From the NCBI GenBank assembly GCA_013407085.1, contig JACCGJ010010158.1, positions 1 through 64,000 on the forward strand: DNA of 64,000 bases, written 5' to 3'. Positions within the stretch are counted from its first letter, which is position 1. Each line of letters starts with the position of its first letter. Below, in pieces: positions 11,901 to 24,745 of this stretch. Position numbers and translations under genes: made by a program. A model generated the notes under the pieces. It saw only the letters and a program-made list of their open reading frames with translations, did not search any database and was not told the origin of the DNA. Origin of the DNA: Atriophallophorus winterbourni (lineage: Eukaryota > Platyhelminthes > Trematoda > Plagiorchiida > Microphallidae).

Positions 11901-13135
11901 CTAGGCGTTTGTGGGTCAGTACTATTCGTTCGCTTGCGTCCGGCTATTACTCTGGGTTAACTCAACTTGACGTTTTGGGGTAGGTTTTTTTAGCTTCCCA
12001 TTCACGTTTATAGTATCGGACATTCCGGTTGTGAAGAAGTTAGCTTTAAAGGGCAAAGCTTCTGCCCTTTATAGTTGGCAGAGCGTGGTATCCTAAAAAC
12101 ATTCACAAGTATGGCATTTTTGATACCAATTGTTTCGGCTCGATGTTTACACTGTTTGTGATCATGCTTAGACCTTTCTTGAGATGTTACGTCAGCAGCA
12201 TCTTCCGGAACACATAATATTACAACACTTCTCGGATTAATTTATTCACGAGATTTTTGCGACGACTTTCGCTTCCACCATGTTAAGTCTGGATGGAAAC
12301 CACACGTAGTCTCTGGAACAGCTTTAATAAGGTAAGCAATTAACAGTGCGTGTTCCACGTACTCCACACATTGCATCGTTATACTTAAAATGGCGAGGAT
12401 AATTCTTGTGAGAAGAATTCAGGCGGCGGTTTATTCGAACTATTGATGAGGAAGTGGCTGAGGTTAATCTCATCTGACTACTACTACCACTCAGCTAATT
12501 AATATTTTGCTTAGCTTCGAACTGCATTTCCTGCGACTCGGTTACGTTTGTAAATATAACACTAAGGTTTACACCCGCGGATTTTGTTTTGTAATTCGAG
12601 TCAGTCATTTTATTAGTGGTTTTTGAGTCCTTTCTCGTGTTCGTTAACTCGAGAAGTCACTTATCCCAAGCGAACGCTTCCGCGTTTTAGTCACTATCTG
12701 CACGGTCATCTGGGCAAATGTTGGCCTATTTGATTATTATGGATTTTTTACGGGGTCATCAGCAGTAAACTCTAAGTGGAGCAAAACTGCTGCCTATACA
12801 CTTTCTGTATAATTTCATTTAGTTTTCGCATACTGGATTACAGTCCATTCAGACGCGTCTCTATTACATTCTATGAGATTTTCGCCTCCGAGAATGACGT
12901 TAATCTGTTTGAGGACTTGAAAGGTAATAACAGGTTCGCATGCGTCGATGAAATATTTCAAAATCACACTAAATTAAAATTTGCTCGTATAATCGAATAC
13001 CACTACGAGTGTGGTATATCTAGAAAGCTGACTTCGTGCGAAGTGCAACAATGTGTAATATATGCATGTACGTGTAAGTATAAGAACAGTATATATTGAT
13101 AAACAGGAGCTCAATATAATGCGACCGCACGACAT
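8993..13135 (-). mobile_element. CR1-A retrotransposon, nearly full length, decayed
   Basis: Read on the minus strand from 13135, the order matches the better plus-strand element at 57380-61852. It has the conserved 5' start with GTGCGGTCGCATT, ORF1 debris, endonuclease debris near 11216-11760 (VIGVIYLS and MGDF motifs) and RT pieces at 10095-10589 and 10589-10825. The palm and C-terminal debris extend to about 9170. The NYGPVTLSTVIGKVMERI and GFRS-type motifs identify a CR1-like RT. The final 80 or so bases of the usual 3' end are absent. Multiple stops and shifts rule out activity. Confidence 0.75.
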
Positions 13136-13960
13136 GTTGACAGAAATGTAAGGCATTTTGATCTTCATTGTAAACTTTATTTAGCTCATATCAAATACGC
13201 TGTTGATATCATCATTGCATTGTAACAAAATAGTCGAAAAGCTTACTGTAAACACACTGATTGCAAACATTGTTCAATGGTCATCCTCAATTTGCTCATT
13301 TCCAAATTCGCAAAATGCAAAAAATTGATATTTTGCAACTTGACTTGTTAAAGTCGCTTAGCTTCCCCACAACATTACGTGTGTTTCATTTATTGGTTGT
13401 CTATTTCATCGAAGCATGTACTTCAAGTGTCTTGGCGTTAAAAAGATAGTCATTCTTAGTTGGACCAATTATCTAAACACTTAAATCATGACAGTTTTAC
13501 AGCACTCAATTTGTTATTTTCGCACCCAGTCTCTCTCCCCTCACCTAATTTAATTGAACGTTTTTTACTTTCATCATTTCGCACCAACAACACTCACACC
13601 CAATGATATTAAACAGTCTCCTAGACAATGGATTTTCAGCTAATCACAGGAGGTATAATGGTTATATGCGGATTTAATTAGTGAGTCTGATATCGAATAT
13701 TAATTTCTTTTTTTATTTTATTCACACATCTATCTGCGTTAATCTGGAAAGACCTCAGCCAGAGAGAATTTACTTCGCGGCGCTTTCCCGGGATCAGTCT
13801 TGCGTGTTTCATAAATTTAATTTATTCAATTTCGTGAAGATAATCATTTGTATGAATGGATAACGGTTTTTCCAATATTTCCTTCATCGTCACATTTTTA
13901 ATATTTTCTAATATGAGTTTCGAAAATTATCTTGGCGTACGCAGCGTCTTGTGGACCATG
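13136..13960. repeat. Duplicated spacer X, copy 1
   Basis: Non-coding spacer shared with 18165-19100 and 47725-49100. All begin with a run containing CATTTTGATC and TCATTGTAA, followed by ATATCAAATACGCTGTTG. The left junction with the CR1-A 5' end is the same here and at 47720 (ACATGTTGACAGAAATGTAAG), so that insertion predates the block duplication. The small open frames inside are not conserved between copies. Confidence 0.65.
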
Positions 13961-14299
13961 TAATGAATAGATTTGGTTGTTTGAGGATCAGAAACACCCT
14001 AGGGGTGTCGCGAAACTCTGATATTGCTTACTGTAAACCATCACAAAAATTGACAATTTACTTTCATGTAATTTGGCAAAATATTATACGAATGATAAAT
14101 TGATTTAGATACAACCCGTAACTTACATAAGCGTATTATGTTATAAATATATCCAATTCTAGATTCAAGATTCAAAATGTATGTTCCTCAATTTCCAAAA
14201 CCCTCATACGAGTTTGATTGCATGGTGGTATATTTCAACGAGCAATATACTTCTATAAAACACGGTGTTCAAGATCCGTGTTTGAAATTAATTAGGCTT

Positions 14300-14700
14300 T
14301 GATGATGAGGGGCAATTTTTAGTCAACACTCTTCTGAAAATCCATCGAAGCAATCATAGAAGTTTGGAAGCGCGCTTGTAGATGAACTAACAATGCAGTC
14401 TGTTCCATAGCTTGCCGTATACCCAGACTCCAAGTTCACTTTCAGAATTGTCAACCTCAAAATTTTCTGTCCAAATTGATATTTATACTAAAGCGGTTTA
14501 TCAGTTGCAACTCCTTGCAATTTTATAATTTAAATGGCGGCTTATTTTGTACCAAACATTCACGGGGAGCATCTTATTCACTTCACAATTGTTGATGATG
14601 TTTTCAATTATATCAGCGCACAAATTTTATATCCTCAGCTAAGATAATCATCTTTTACAAGAGCATCTCAGTTGCATCGGTAATGTAAACCTATAATCCA
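14300..14700 (-). mobile_element. CR1-C-like RT remnant, minus strand (segment Y, copy 2)
   Basis: Paralogous to 3420-3850 and 33300-33760, preserving their order but with more indels and stops. It is identified by alignment to those copies rather than by its own translation. Confidence 0.45.
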
Positions 14701-15159
14701 ACTTTTATTCATCCATTTAATTTGCGCATCATTCAAACCTGGTCAAGTCTGCCGTCATTGTTGTATATTGCTTTTTAGCAACATTTTATAACGGTTAAAT
14801 CTATCCGTTATGACGTTCATTCTGTTGATCTTGTAATGTATAAACTTTCACATGCTTTGTATCTATGAATAAATATGTAAGTCATTATTTTTATCGACTT
14901 ACGAATTCATAGATCAACATTCATACAGCTTCCAATATCTACAAAGAACGTGTTTCATATTTTTGGGAATATTTCGTTTTATGTACGTGTATACGAATTC
15001 TCCTAGGAATGTAACATCGTCAAATCCTTGACCCTTATACAACGAAATAACATGTTTTTTCAATATAACTGCTTAAATCTCCATGCGTTCAATAAAGCCT
15101 CTTATTCCCCACTAAATTACGCCAGACGATACAACACAGATTATCAGTAAGGTATGCCT

Positions 15160-15540
15160 ATCTAAATTATTAAACGCACTAAATTTGATCGAGGATTAAC
15201 AAATTAACGGCATCGGAATAAATTAAAATGATCCAGCATTTTTGACCAATCTCAAACAAGAAATCAACTGCAAATGAGACGCATCCTGTACCATTGGACA
15301 CAATAACCGTTACCGAGGAAGAGGTGCCTGAAGCTGAGCTATCGTTGAATTTTAGAAACTCCTCTGGCTATGATAACATTTACTCAATCGTTTTGCAAAA
15401 TTTCCTTTCAAATCCCGGATTACGTTATTCCGCGTAGCCCTGTCGCAAGGTTCTATACCGGAAGAATTGAATTCTGGTATAATAAAGGTATGGATTTTTG
15501 AACTCTACTAAAAGTCTCCTCAGCTTTGACGATTCGATCG
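15160..15540 (+). mobile_element. CR1-like RT N-terminal remnant, plus strand
   Basis: The plus-strand translation gives TEEEVPEAELSLNFRNSSGYDNI and then a NPGLRYSA...RKVLYRK stretch, the region preceding the NYRP box in CR1-like RTs. It parallels 4400-4870, but the NYRP box has been deleted. Confidence 0.45.
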
Positions 15541-16059
15541 AGTAGTAGGCGTTAACCTAGATTTTTTACAATAAAAGAAATAATATCAATGGATAAATTA
15601 CTTTTCATCGTGATTTTTATCAACACCGAACTCAGTCTTATATCAATAAACAACGTTAATCTCTTAATCTTGCATTGGCGACTACAATGAAAAAACTCTG
15701 AGAAGGAATTCCGAGAATTTTTGAACATATCATTCCAAAAACACTGAACGTGAAATCGGTAATTCCTACTGCTTAACGTCAACTATAGACGTACATTTCC
15801 AGCGAATAAATGAACCTTCCAAATTCAGAAGAAGCAATCTCTCGTTTGCAGTGCTGACGACAAATGACAGTACTCAGCCTATAGCATGCTTTTTGAATAA
15901 TTTCAATTTAAGCACAGATGTTATCATCTGATATTTTTCAGTGTTACACACTTATTCCGAAGTAAGAATTCCACTGCAAATTTGTCGTAACTGAGTGTAT
16001 TGCAAATAAATAACATGTTTAATTCACTAACTCAAAATATTTCTAGAATAACTCAATGG

Positions 16060-16195
16060 TTCCAAGCGCATGCGGTTCCTGATCATACTACCAATAGCTG
16101 ATAAGTGCGAACAGCACAGAAGCGGTGGACACGGGATTCATCAAGTTGTTCGTGCCAGCTTTATCCAACAGCGGCATATCAGCACAACTTGCGGA
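16060..16195 (+). repeat. Hammerhead-like repeat, decayed copy in the K2 unit
   Basis: CTGATAAG (16098-16105) is followed by a perfect stem-II hairpin GTGC/GCAC with loop GAACA (16105-16117). The next box reads AGAAGCGG instead of GAAACCGG. Core position G8 and the GAAA box are therefore lost, and activity is not expected. Confidence 0.45.
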
Positions 16196-16967
16196 ACTTC
16201 ATTTTATTTACATGGCGCGCTTGATGGATCTGCTTCTATCTCTGAGGAGAATGAGGAAATTCTAAAAATATACGTAAGGAGATGCGGCCTGAATACGCGG
16301 AAAGATGAAGTGAAATACTAGACAGTTTTTAATGTCAAGACTGCAGAGACAAAGCTGATGCGAAATAATGTATATCTTGTTTAGCACTGTTACCACGCTG
16401 AACAAATCTGAAAATACTTTCTCCACCCGTTGCCGTGACACAGCCGAATACCGGTTGTGTTTTGCAATTGATGATAATGAGAGCACAACAACATACTGAT
16501 CGTTTACAAGCGTCAATTTTGCTTGACGAATAATTATTTTTTGATTCAGTATTTGAACATTGTGGTTCGTTGTTCTAATCCCATTTAACCGTAGCAAATA
16601 TGTCTTCAAAAAATAGTCACCAACTGTTTCAACGCATACTTATTCTGAACTTTTTTGTCCAACTGATGACGTCGAAGTACCAGGAAACGGATAGGGTGTG
16701 TAAGTGACCAGAAAACTAGATGAAAAACTAGCTAATTAGGATGTATTTTTGCTACAAACAAAAGTAATTATTTAATAAAACGATACAACTTCTGTGAAGT
16801 GAAGTTCACACAACCTTATTGGTAACCGTGTGAAAACAACTTATTTTTCATAGGTTGTATTAGATTGATTCAACAGCATATAAAATAGACATTTCCGAAC
16901 ACTGTTCAACATGAGAAGAACATAATACTTGCCGAGGAATCATATTTTCGTTTAACCAAAGATTAAT

Positions 16968-17253
16968 TCATCTACCCTGCCTGTGACTAGGCAAACACGT
17001 TTTTATACACTCTTCCATACTCCCGAAATTGTTTCTGTGTCTTCCACATCCACTCCAGAGGAATAACTTGCATTGATTATCCCGCTGATCGAAAAAGAAT
17101 CTTTTGACTCCCTTTCGACAAGATCCTTTATCCATCGGTTGTAAACAGGCTAGAAAATGAGATTGGAAACGTATTTCACTTACGATGTCTTGGATCATCA
17201 GGCGAAGCAAATACTATTGAAATAAGAGTAAGTAGTACGACAGTTCGAATCAT
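16968..17253 (-). CDS. K2: secreted Kunitz-type protease inhibitor with basic tail
   Basis: Exon 1 is 17253-17184 (70 nt), the phase-1 intron is 17183-17150 (34 nt, GTAAGT...TTCTAG), and exon 2 is 17149-16968 (TGA). The product is 83 aa, with signal peptide 1-16 (ends IVFA) and a Kunitz domain at Cys25, 34, 50, 58, 71 and 75 with canonical spacing. P1 is Arg35 but P1' is Lys36, where Ala or Gly is usual, so affinity or target may differ from K1. Unlike K1 and K4, it continues past the last cysteine with LP and a basic tail SHRQGR. Two further in-frame ATGs lie 12 and 18 nt upstream (MHMDYK); 17253 is preferred by alignment with all paralogues. Residues D44 to C50 contain QRDNQ. The closest relative is the pseudogene at 50832-51115. 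Confidence 0.88.
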
Positions 17254-17294
17254 TTTGTAATCCATGTGCATTTTCGGTCATATCTCAGGTAGGA

Positions 17295-17336
17295 CTTATA
17301 TAGAGCATATAATTAGTTACGTGCTGGGCGTTAACC
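17295..17336 (-). promoter_or_regulatory. K2 promoter: TATA box and conserved element
   Basis: TATATAAG (17302-17295) lies 42-49 nt before the ATG. The 14-mer GGTTAACGCCCAGC (17336-17323) is identical to that of K1 and K4. Confidence 0.6.
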
Positions 17337-18164
17337 AGTAATTGTTTGATACATAGAGATATATAGAAATCCTCAACTGTGTGAGTTTATAACACATCAC
17401 TCCAAAACGTGTTTAATGGTTGCATCGTTGGGACGAAAATGTATATTTGCGGTCGTTCATTCTGCTATGCAGTTAATGACGTTTATACTGGTGTGAAAGG
17501 CTTCATTGATTGTTTGTTTGATTGAGCACTCTCCAAATTATTGATTTTTTTTCGATCGTCTATAATTTTCAGAATTGAAATTCAATCTTCTGTAGCGTAT
17601 TTCATATGGAAAATTGGAAAGTCATAGGGCGAGCTGTGTCGCTCTTTGGCGCAAACCATCTAAAAGTTGAATATCGTTGATCATGGAGGATTCCATGCCG
17701 ATATCGCATATTAGATATGTGTTTGGATTTAGGTTTGGATCAAAGTGCCGACCATATTGATGTCAATCGAATCTGGAGCTTTTCTGAAAAGGACCAAATT
17801 GCTTTCAGCTGTACTGGCAGCAAGATGACATTGCATAAAGTTTCATATTTCAAACTGAATAATCACACTAAAATCTTTATCAAATAAGGCGGCTTGAGTA
17901 ACAGTTCTCTAATAGAAATCTTGATGCATTTGACTCTTAAACTGTGTATCAAAGAAATCTGTACATTTTGACCATCTGAATCAACGTGTATCACCACAAT
18001 GTGCAAATCAAAACGATTTTTGTCAATTGAATTTTTCCTGACACAAAACCTGAATTGTGAACATACATACATATAGCATAATGCCTTTTGAAAACTAGGA
18101 TTGTAAATTCAACATATGGAACATATGGGTTTTCCCTCTCGTGTATCGCAAATCGATTCCTATA

Positions 18165-19100
18165 GGGCATTTTGATCTTCATTGTAACACTTATTCAGCT
18201 GATATCAAATACGCTGTTGGTATCGCCGGTACATTGTAATATAATAGTCGATAAGCTCACTTTAGAATCACTGGTGTCAACCAATGGTCATCCAAAATTT
18301 GCTTATTTTTGAATCCGCAAATGTGCAAAGGATTGACGTTTTGCAACTTGACTTGAATACGTGGCCTAGATCTGCATCAAAATATTACTCGTGTTTCATG
18401 TATTGGTTGTGTATTTCGTAAATGCATGTGCTCCATGTGTCTTGGAGTTAAAAAGACTGTCATCCTTAATCAGACCAATTATGTAACCACTCAATTCATG
18501 ACAACATTCCGGCTTTCAATTTATTATCTTCGCTCCCAGTCTCTCTCTCTTTCCACATAATTCAAATAAATTTTTTATTCTATCATTTCGCACAAACAAT
18601 ACGCACACCCTATATTATTTACCGGTATCGCAGACAAGGAATTTTCTGCATATCACAGGAGGTATTATGGTTATATGTGAATTCAATTTGAGACTCTATT
18701 GCCGATTGTCAAGTTCTTTCCTAATTCATTCTCACATCTGTCTGTGCTAATGTGAAATTACTTCAGCCAAAAGAAGTCCATAATGCGCGGAGCTTTGCCT
18801 GGTTCAGGATTGTATGTTTCATAAATTTTCTTTTATTTAAATTTTTGTGAAGAAATACATTTAATTGCCCAAACTTTGTGTACATAAAGAACGGCATTTT
18901 AAACATTTTCTTCATCGTCCACTCTATTTTGTTGAGATTACATTTAAAAAAAATCAGGTTTCGATTATCCTGGACAACTCTCACTCTCGAACCCTATACT
19001 TTGAAAAATTCTCCAATCCTAAAAAATGCTGAATGTTGGAATTTGGCGAATATGAGTTTCAAAAATTCTCTTATCGCGTACAACCTCTCGTGAACCCCGG
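18165..19100. repeat. Duplicated spacer X, copy 2
   Basis: Matches 13136-13960 and 47725-49100 in the same orientation, here without a CR1-A element on its left side. Beyond 19100, up to about 20040, no gene or known repeat was recognised. Confidence 0.6.
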
Positions 19101-20044
19101 AATTAAATTGAATTCAATTCATTTCTTCCATTCACGTTTTGTCTAAATTTCTGGCTTTAGACTCCTTCTTCCACGAATCCCACATCAAAACGAGAACGCT
19201 AATTTGTAAAAGGCGTCCATTATGCACATGACAAAGAATATCCTCCGTTTACTATTCTTGTTCCTAAAACACTACCCCTGATATGTATGTTCGGGGTTTA
19301 ATATTGCCTCAAATTGTCAAAATGTATAATTCAAGTCCCTCGAAACACTAAACTAATTTAACCGACTAAAAGACGTTGCATATCGTTCGATATTGTTGGC
19401 GTTGTTTTTATCTACAGCTTTTTTTGAACAGTCATTTATTTGAACCATTTTCATGCCTATTATTCTTCAGATTCCTCAAATCTTCAATAAATTACACCAG
19501 TAAACGCTTCGGACTATGTTTGTCAACATTTAAGAAAACCTCAAAGGCCAGTCACGTTACTAAGTAAAACATTAAATTAACAATGGTGAATAGTGTTTGG
19601 CAGTGAGGACTAAGGTTCACAGATCTGATTATCGGAACCTGGACAATGAAAATGAATCAAAATTCATAGTAGAAGCTGAATAGGATCTAGAAAACCAATA
19701 TCTGTGAGATTTTCGTGTCATTGACGAAAGTTCAGTGACCAAATATTGAAAGAAGCGATTCTAAAATAAAACATTGCAGCCATTTATAAGAGCCACTGTT
19801 ACAACAGGCTATTACAACACGTTGCTAAACGACATTATCTGGTTTTATTACGACCTATGAGATAGTGACCTCCATATTTGAAACTCTTTGTATTTTGCAA
19901 AGTAACGGAACACCCATTTGTAGGTTAACACGCTACTGTCTGTTAATTAACACTCAATATATTGAACAACTTCGGTTATTGACATTATGCGTATAATAGT
20001 GTAAAACATATTTACATACGCACGAGTTGTGATGTTAAAATCTA

Positions 20045-20260
20045 CAACCCGAACCGCTTAAAAGCACAAACCGTGATACGTTGTGTGTTAATCCGTGACC
20101 TACTGTTAGCCGAAGATGAAGCCATTATTGCTCAGATTAAAAGACTGCCAGTCACTAACGAACTGTTTGTTGTCGGCACGCAAAGCGATTGGGCTGAGTA
20201 ACAGCATGAGCAAGATCAACGTTTTAGATCACGAGACTGTAACGCTACCAGCATCACTGT
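20045..20260 (+). mobile_element. RTE-like RT fragment
   Basis: The sequence parallels 34310-34480: a run for AxRxxxVNP, then the region corresponding to FADDAA...H (CTGTTAGCCGAAGATGAAG), then an ending with CATGAGCAAGA. The frame is lost. It is identified by nucleotide similarity to the RTE-like copies at 33785-34500 and 61852-62340. Between here and about 21060 nothing further was recognised. Confidence 0.45.
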
Positions 20261-21064
20261 TATAAATATTTTTTTCAACGAAAAATATCATTTCACATAA
20301 CTTAGTATGATCATTAGGCATAACCTCTTGCTAGATCCGGAAAATGATAAGCAGGCTAACAAAGCGGCTGTCATTTTGTCCCGTTTAACACTCATGTATG
20401 AGTTAACTACAAACTGACGGCGAGAAAAGATTATGATATATAGTTTCTGCCCACTAAATGTTTCCCTTTATGGTAGTGCAGGATAATTCATTCAGAAAAA
20501 ACACTTGCGTGAGCGGAATACTTTCTATTTACGAAGCATTTCCGAACATATCGTGGATAGGCAAATTTAGTAACCCTCAAACTATTTCAAAATCTAGCCT
20601 ATTGAACATATTTAAGTTACTACAACAGCGCGCCAAATGTAGCTTTTTCAATTTGTAAAAAATCGGAAATGGTTTTGTTACAAAAAACAACCTATGCGTT
20701 TATGACGTATATACATGTACGATACCGAACGAATGTGTCTTTCGTGAGCAGTGTTAAACACATTGGATCTTTTGTGAATGTTTCTATTCTATGAGATCCA
20801 TCAATTATCTAACTCTCAGTTATCAACTCTATCCCGGATTATACCGTGGCTGGATAATTCAGATTACAGATTTACCAATCGTTCACTGGTGGATGATTTT
20901 GGAAGCGTAAAAGGGTGTTTAAAGGATTGAGGAATTATCAAAAATCCATTGAATACCATTATTCGACGTTTACATGTTTATACAATTGTGGATAACGAAT
21001 TGTTTTATAACATTATTCATCAAATATATTAGAATGTTTCAAAAACAGTTGTACTCCTTCTTAG

Positions 21065-22075
21065 ATGTGACATGACCTACGAAGTACGGGGTAAACTCCA
21101 AGTAATGGTTAATATTTCGTGAGATGTACGTGAGAGTAAAAAAAGGAACTATCCGAGTCGATTAAAGTTTGCCGTGGTGTCCCAAATGGATCAGTCCTCG
21201 GACCGCTTTTGTTTTTAATATATATAAACGACTTGCCTACTGTGTTACAGACGTCCGTGCTTATTTTCGCAAATGATGCAAAGCCTTGGCGCAAGATAGA
21301 CTCCACAGACGACACGCAGAACCTGCAACGGGATCTCGATATGATTCACACTTGGTCCATAGACAACGAAATACCTCTGAATGCTTCGAAATGCAGTCTA
21401 TTTTCTTTGAACAGCAAGTCAAGCAAAGAATATTAACATGGTTGCACTGTTATTGAACCCGCCTCCTCCGAAAAACATTTAGGTGTGATTATCCAATCAG
21501 ACTTAGGAAACTCAATGCAGTGTCGACTGGCTGCAAGCATAGCTGAAAACAACTTAGGTCTCCTTAGAAGAGTCCTAGGTTCGTGTGACTTCAATATTGC
21601 CTGCAAATTGATTTCAACGTACATCCGTCCTCATGTTGAATATGCTATACCGGCATGGGACCCTTGATTGATAATCTGCTATTAGAAACTCCACAGCGCA
21701 GAGCGACAAAACTCATCCGGGGACTATCAAATTAGTCATACGAAACGCTACTTAAATCATTGGATTCGGCATTCAATCAATTACTGAGGATAGAGGGATT
21801 ATAATTGGACAGTGCTCAATCAAAACAAATCATCATTTGAGGTATTTGTTGAATCTCCCCATAACACACATATGCGAGGTGCCCAATTGAAACTGTACCA
21901 CAGCATAAGCAGGTTTGAACTGCCAGCAAATATACATTTTTAGTTCGCAGTGGGTAACTGTGAAACAGTTCAACTACTCATGTGGTACAATCTGAACTGT
22001 GAAGATTTCAGAAATCAATAGATATCTACTGGAAAGTATGTATTTAGGTTGAACATAATAAGCCACTGATAATCT
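21065..22075 (+). mobile_element. CR1-B fragment (RT palm to 3' region)
   Basis: This plus-strand fragment closely parallels the minus-strand CR1-B at 37710-42155. The frame at 21209-21436 has the LIYINDLPTV motif and FANDAKPW in place of FADDAKLW, then the DTQNLQRDLDMIHTWSIDNE stretch. The frame at 21485-21667 continues with SDLGNSMQCRLAA and IRPHVEYAIPAWDP, and the 3' untranslated part follows. It is 5' truncated and has an internal deletion near 21105. The catalytic FADD has become FAND. Confidence 0.75.
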
Positions 22076-22389
22076 TATTCAGAATAGAAGATTTTTCATG
22101 CATTGTTCAAACGCGGATTAGCAAAAGAATTAGAAGAATAAAGTTACCTGGAGACCATCGATGCTCTTACTGTTCTGAAGTACAAATCTCATCATTTATA
22201 ACAGCTATCTGGTTTCATTAAATGGTCTTCTAATTTGGGAATGGACTGGAAAAGACAAACGCTCGATGTAGGCGAACGACTTGCCGAGATTCCGTCCTTA
22301 AATAACTTGTAAGCTACGTTAACAGCCAATCAATCCAACAATGTTTGCAGATAGAAATTGGCAATTCGTGACTATATGTAAAATTCTAA

Positions 22390-24170
22390 ACAATACTCTC
22401 ATAAGATCAACATATAACAGGTCGGAAGATATTTTCAGTACGTAAACATCATAAGGATTCCGTAATGAACTTAATTCATCAAATTACGCTTGCATCCATC
22501 GTGTGGATTTGACATACAATGTGATTCACAGTGACACTCAAGTTTAACTTCCTTTATCACTTATTCACAAATTCAAGGCTTTCCGTACTAGATATTACTG
22601 TCTCCATCTGATGGCGTTAAAAAGCCCGAAACCGATAATATTATATAGGTGGAGAGGAATTGAGTGCCCAAAAGACTGGTCTTACTATTATTATTTGTAT
22701 AACACCAGTTGTGAAGGATCAAGAAGGCGAAACAAGCATTATGCATGTTGAATTCCATTTGAAAATCCTTTGTTCTCAGCATTAACTCGAAGATTATCAT
22801 CTTCAAAAGCATTGTTCTGAGTGTGTTGCTGCATGCATCGGATTGATGGAAGACAACCGCTACCTTTGAGCGCAAAATTAACGTGTTTCAAACTAAGTGC
22901 TTCAAAACAATTCTACAGATTTTTTGGCCACACACCATTTCGCATAAAGAGCTCCTGCGAAAAACTGGTATGCAGGTGGTATCTACCGTAGTCAAAAGAC
23001 AACGGTGGAGATGGTTCGGCCATGTCTGCAGAATCGATCCTAGTTCGCATACGGGGGTAGCCATTTACTAGCGTCCGCAAAGTGAACAAAAAAGTGGACG
23101 GCTCAAGAAAACTTGGCGCAGAACGTTGGAACGCGAACTACATGCACGAGGATTCACGGTGCAGACGAAAACGGAAGCAGCGTCAGACCGGAACAACTGG
23201 CGTAAGGTTGTCTTCGCCTCATGTGCCACTCGGCACGTAAAGGACTGAGAGAGTGAGTGAGGTGTGATTGAGCTTGTGTGACATTAATGAGATACGCGAC
23301 AAAATGGCTTCAGTCATTTTTCAATATCAATTGATTGAATCTACTCGTAGTAGCATTGTCTGTAATGTAAATGTGTCGGATGTGTTGCAGTATGAGATTT
23401 TTATATTTCATATTGTGAATAACATGCTTAACATTTGATGCAGCAATAGATTAGGATAAATTGCCACAGGAATATTCCGTGTAACATCTAAGGACTAACA
23501 GTAATTCAGTTGAACAAAATATACTAATTGAGCATACACTTATGTCTCATGAAAACATTTTCTTCTAATAGCAAAATAGTACGTGATGGCAATATTAATT
23601 TTGCTTCGATCGACCAGTAAGGATTTGTTACACATTTATTGATTCTATTGATTACTTATTGATCAACTACTTTTGCAATGCAAGCATTTATTCAAATGTT
23701 ACACAATTGTTAATATGAGTGCAACCAACGTCTCACCATAATGTATGAATATATAGAAAAACATTATATGGATTTTTGTCCTACTTACAGCCGTTTCTGT
23801 AGTCAGTGCTCAACTATAAATACCGGTTGAGATGTGTTCGTACGATATATATATTTCCTTCTGCCAGCAACATGCGCGTGATTAAATTGGTTCTTCTACG
23901 AACAAGATTGCAAAAAAGTTTAACTTTAAAATTCACTGAATGTTTACCGAACGCAAATCATTTCTTACGCCATGAAAATCGTTGTAAATCATACGTGTTC
24001 TGAATTGAGCTGCGTGGTTATTTTTTATCGAGAAAGTTGTTTTTTCCCATCGCAATATATGTTATCTTCTAATTCAGAGTGGACCGCGTGACTTGTGATT
24101 GCGTAGCAATATGCTATTGTTTTGGACGTTTGTCTGTGAATAACTGTGCAAAATGCAAAATGTGAATCCG
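22390..24170 (+). repeat. Inverted repeat, left arm
   Basis: Reads as the reverse complement of 29470-30690 at roughly 75-80% by eye, apart from a 545-base insertion at 22715-23258. Matching landmarks are TTCCGTAATGAACTTAATTC (22470), GGTGTGATTGAGCTTGTGTG (23261) and CTTCTGCCAGCAACATGCGC (23857). No convincing gene lies inside; a short frame beginning MRVIKLVLL is not preserved in the other arm. Confidence 0.65.
22715..23258 (+). mobile_element. RTE-like 3' fragment inserted in the inverted-repeat arm
   Basis: The translation at 22883-23220 shows the C-terminal tail typical of RTE-type RTs: CFKTIL, then RRxRWRWFGHVCRI, then LKKTWRRTLERELHARG and VVFASCATRHVKD. It ends in a GAGTGAGTGAG tail. 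The matching place in the other arm is uninterrupted (ACACTAGGTGTGATTG), and the flanks here (AGTTGTGA and AGGTGTGA) suggest an 8-bp target duplication with one mismatch. It is 5' truncated and dead. Confidence 0.7.
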
Positions 24171-24694
24171 TGTTTGAACATCGTTGTTCGTTGTGATAAT
24201 ACTATACAACAGTGGCGTTCAAGTTATAACTTTGTTTTATAGTTGTTACGTGCCATTTCATCTTACACTTAACCCACGACCGGTTTCGTGTTGTTTGCTC
24301 TCTTTGGGTAGGGACAGTAGAATCAGAATCCGCATGCGCTAGTATCAGTCGAGGAAACACAAAGAAGTAGCGCTTGTATGACACTTTTGCATGAGAATTT
24401 GCGTGAGCGTGGAATACAGCATAAATCGTGAACAACGTGTGAACGCGACAATGAAAATATAATCTGATCTACCTAAAATAGTTGAAGAACAATCCAAATG
24501 TACTCTGCAGTTGAATTAAAACGCACTTTGATATCATAATCAAATTTCCCTGTCAATTATTCAATGATTTAACATTTCTTCAGGATATGAAATAACCGGT
24601 ATAAGAGTGAAATTGTTTGGGATGTGAGAAACAAAATACTTTGGTCACACATAATCGCTTTGAGTGTTTCATGACTTAATAAATGTAAGCTTAC

Positions 24695-24745
24695 TGTCCC
24701 AAACTGATGAAGACAAACACCCAGAAACCGGTGGTTGAAAAGCAG
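24695..24745 (+). repeat. Hammerhead-like repeat remnant near K3
   Basis: CTGATGA (24704-24710) and GAAACCGGT (24724-24732) are both kept, with the surroundings ACTGTCC...ACAAACAC matching the other copies. Stem II between them is not self-complementary. It lies 200 bases after the K3 stop, whereas the other units have about 0.9-1.15 kb. Confidence 0.4.

Noticed and set aside
19260..19315. CCCC/GGGG hairpin as a terminator or regulatory structure
   Set aside because: A single short interrupted palindrome in AT-rich DNA, with no adjacent gene and no paralogous copy.
23806..24003. Small secreted-protein candidate with TATAAATA upstream and an MRVIKLVLL start
   Set aside because: The matching place in the other inverted-repeat arm has a TGTAAATA box and a stop soon after MRGIKVLLLRTRF, and no hydrophobic signal core follows in either copy.
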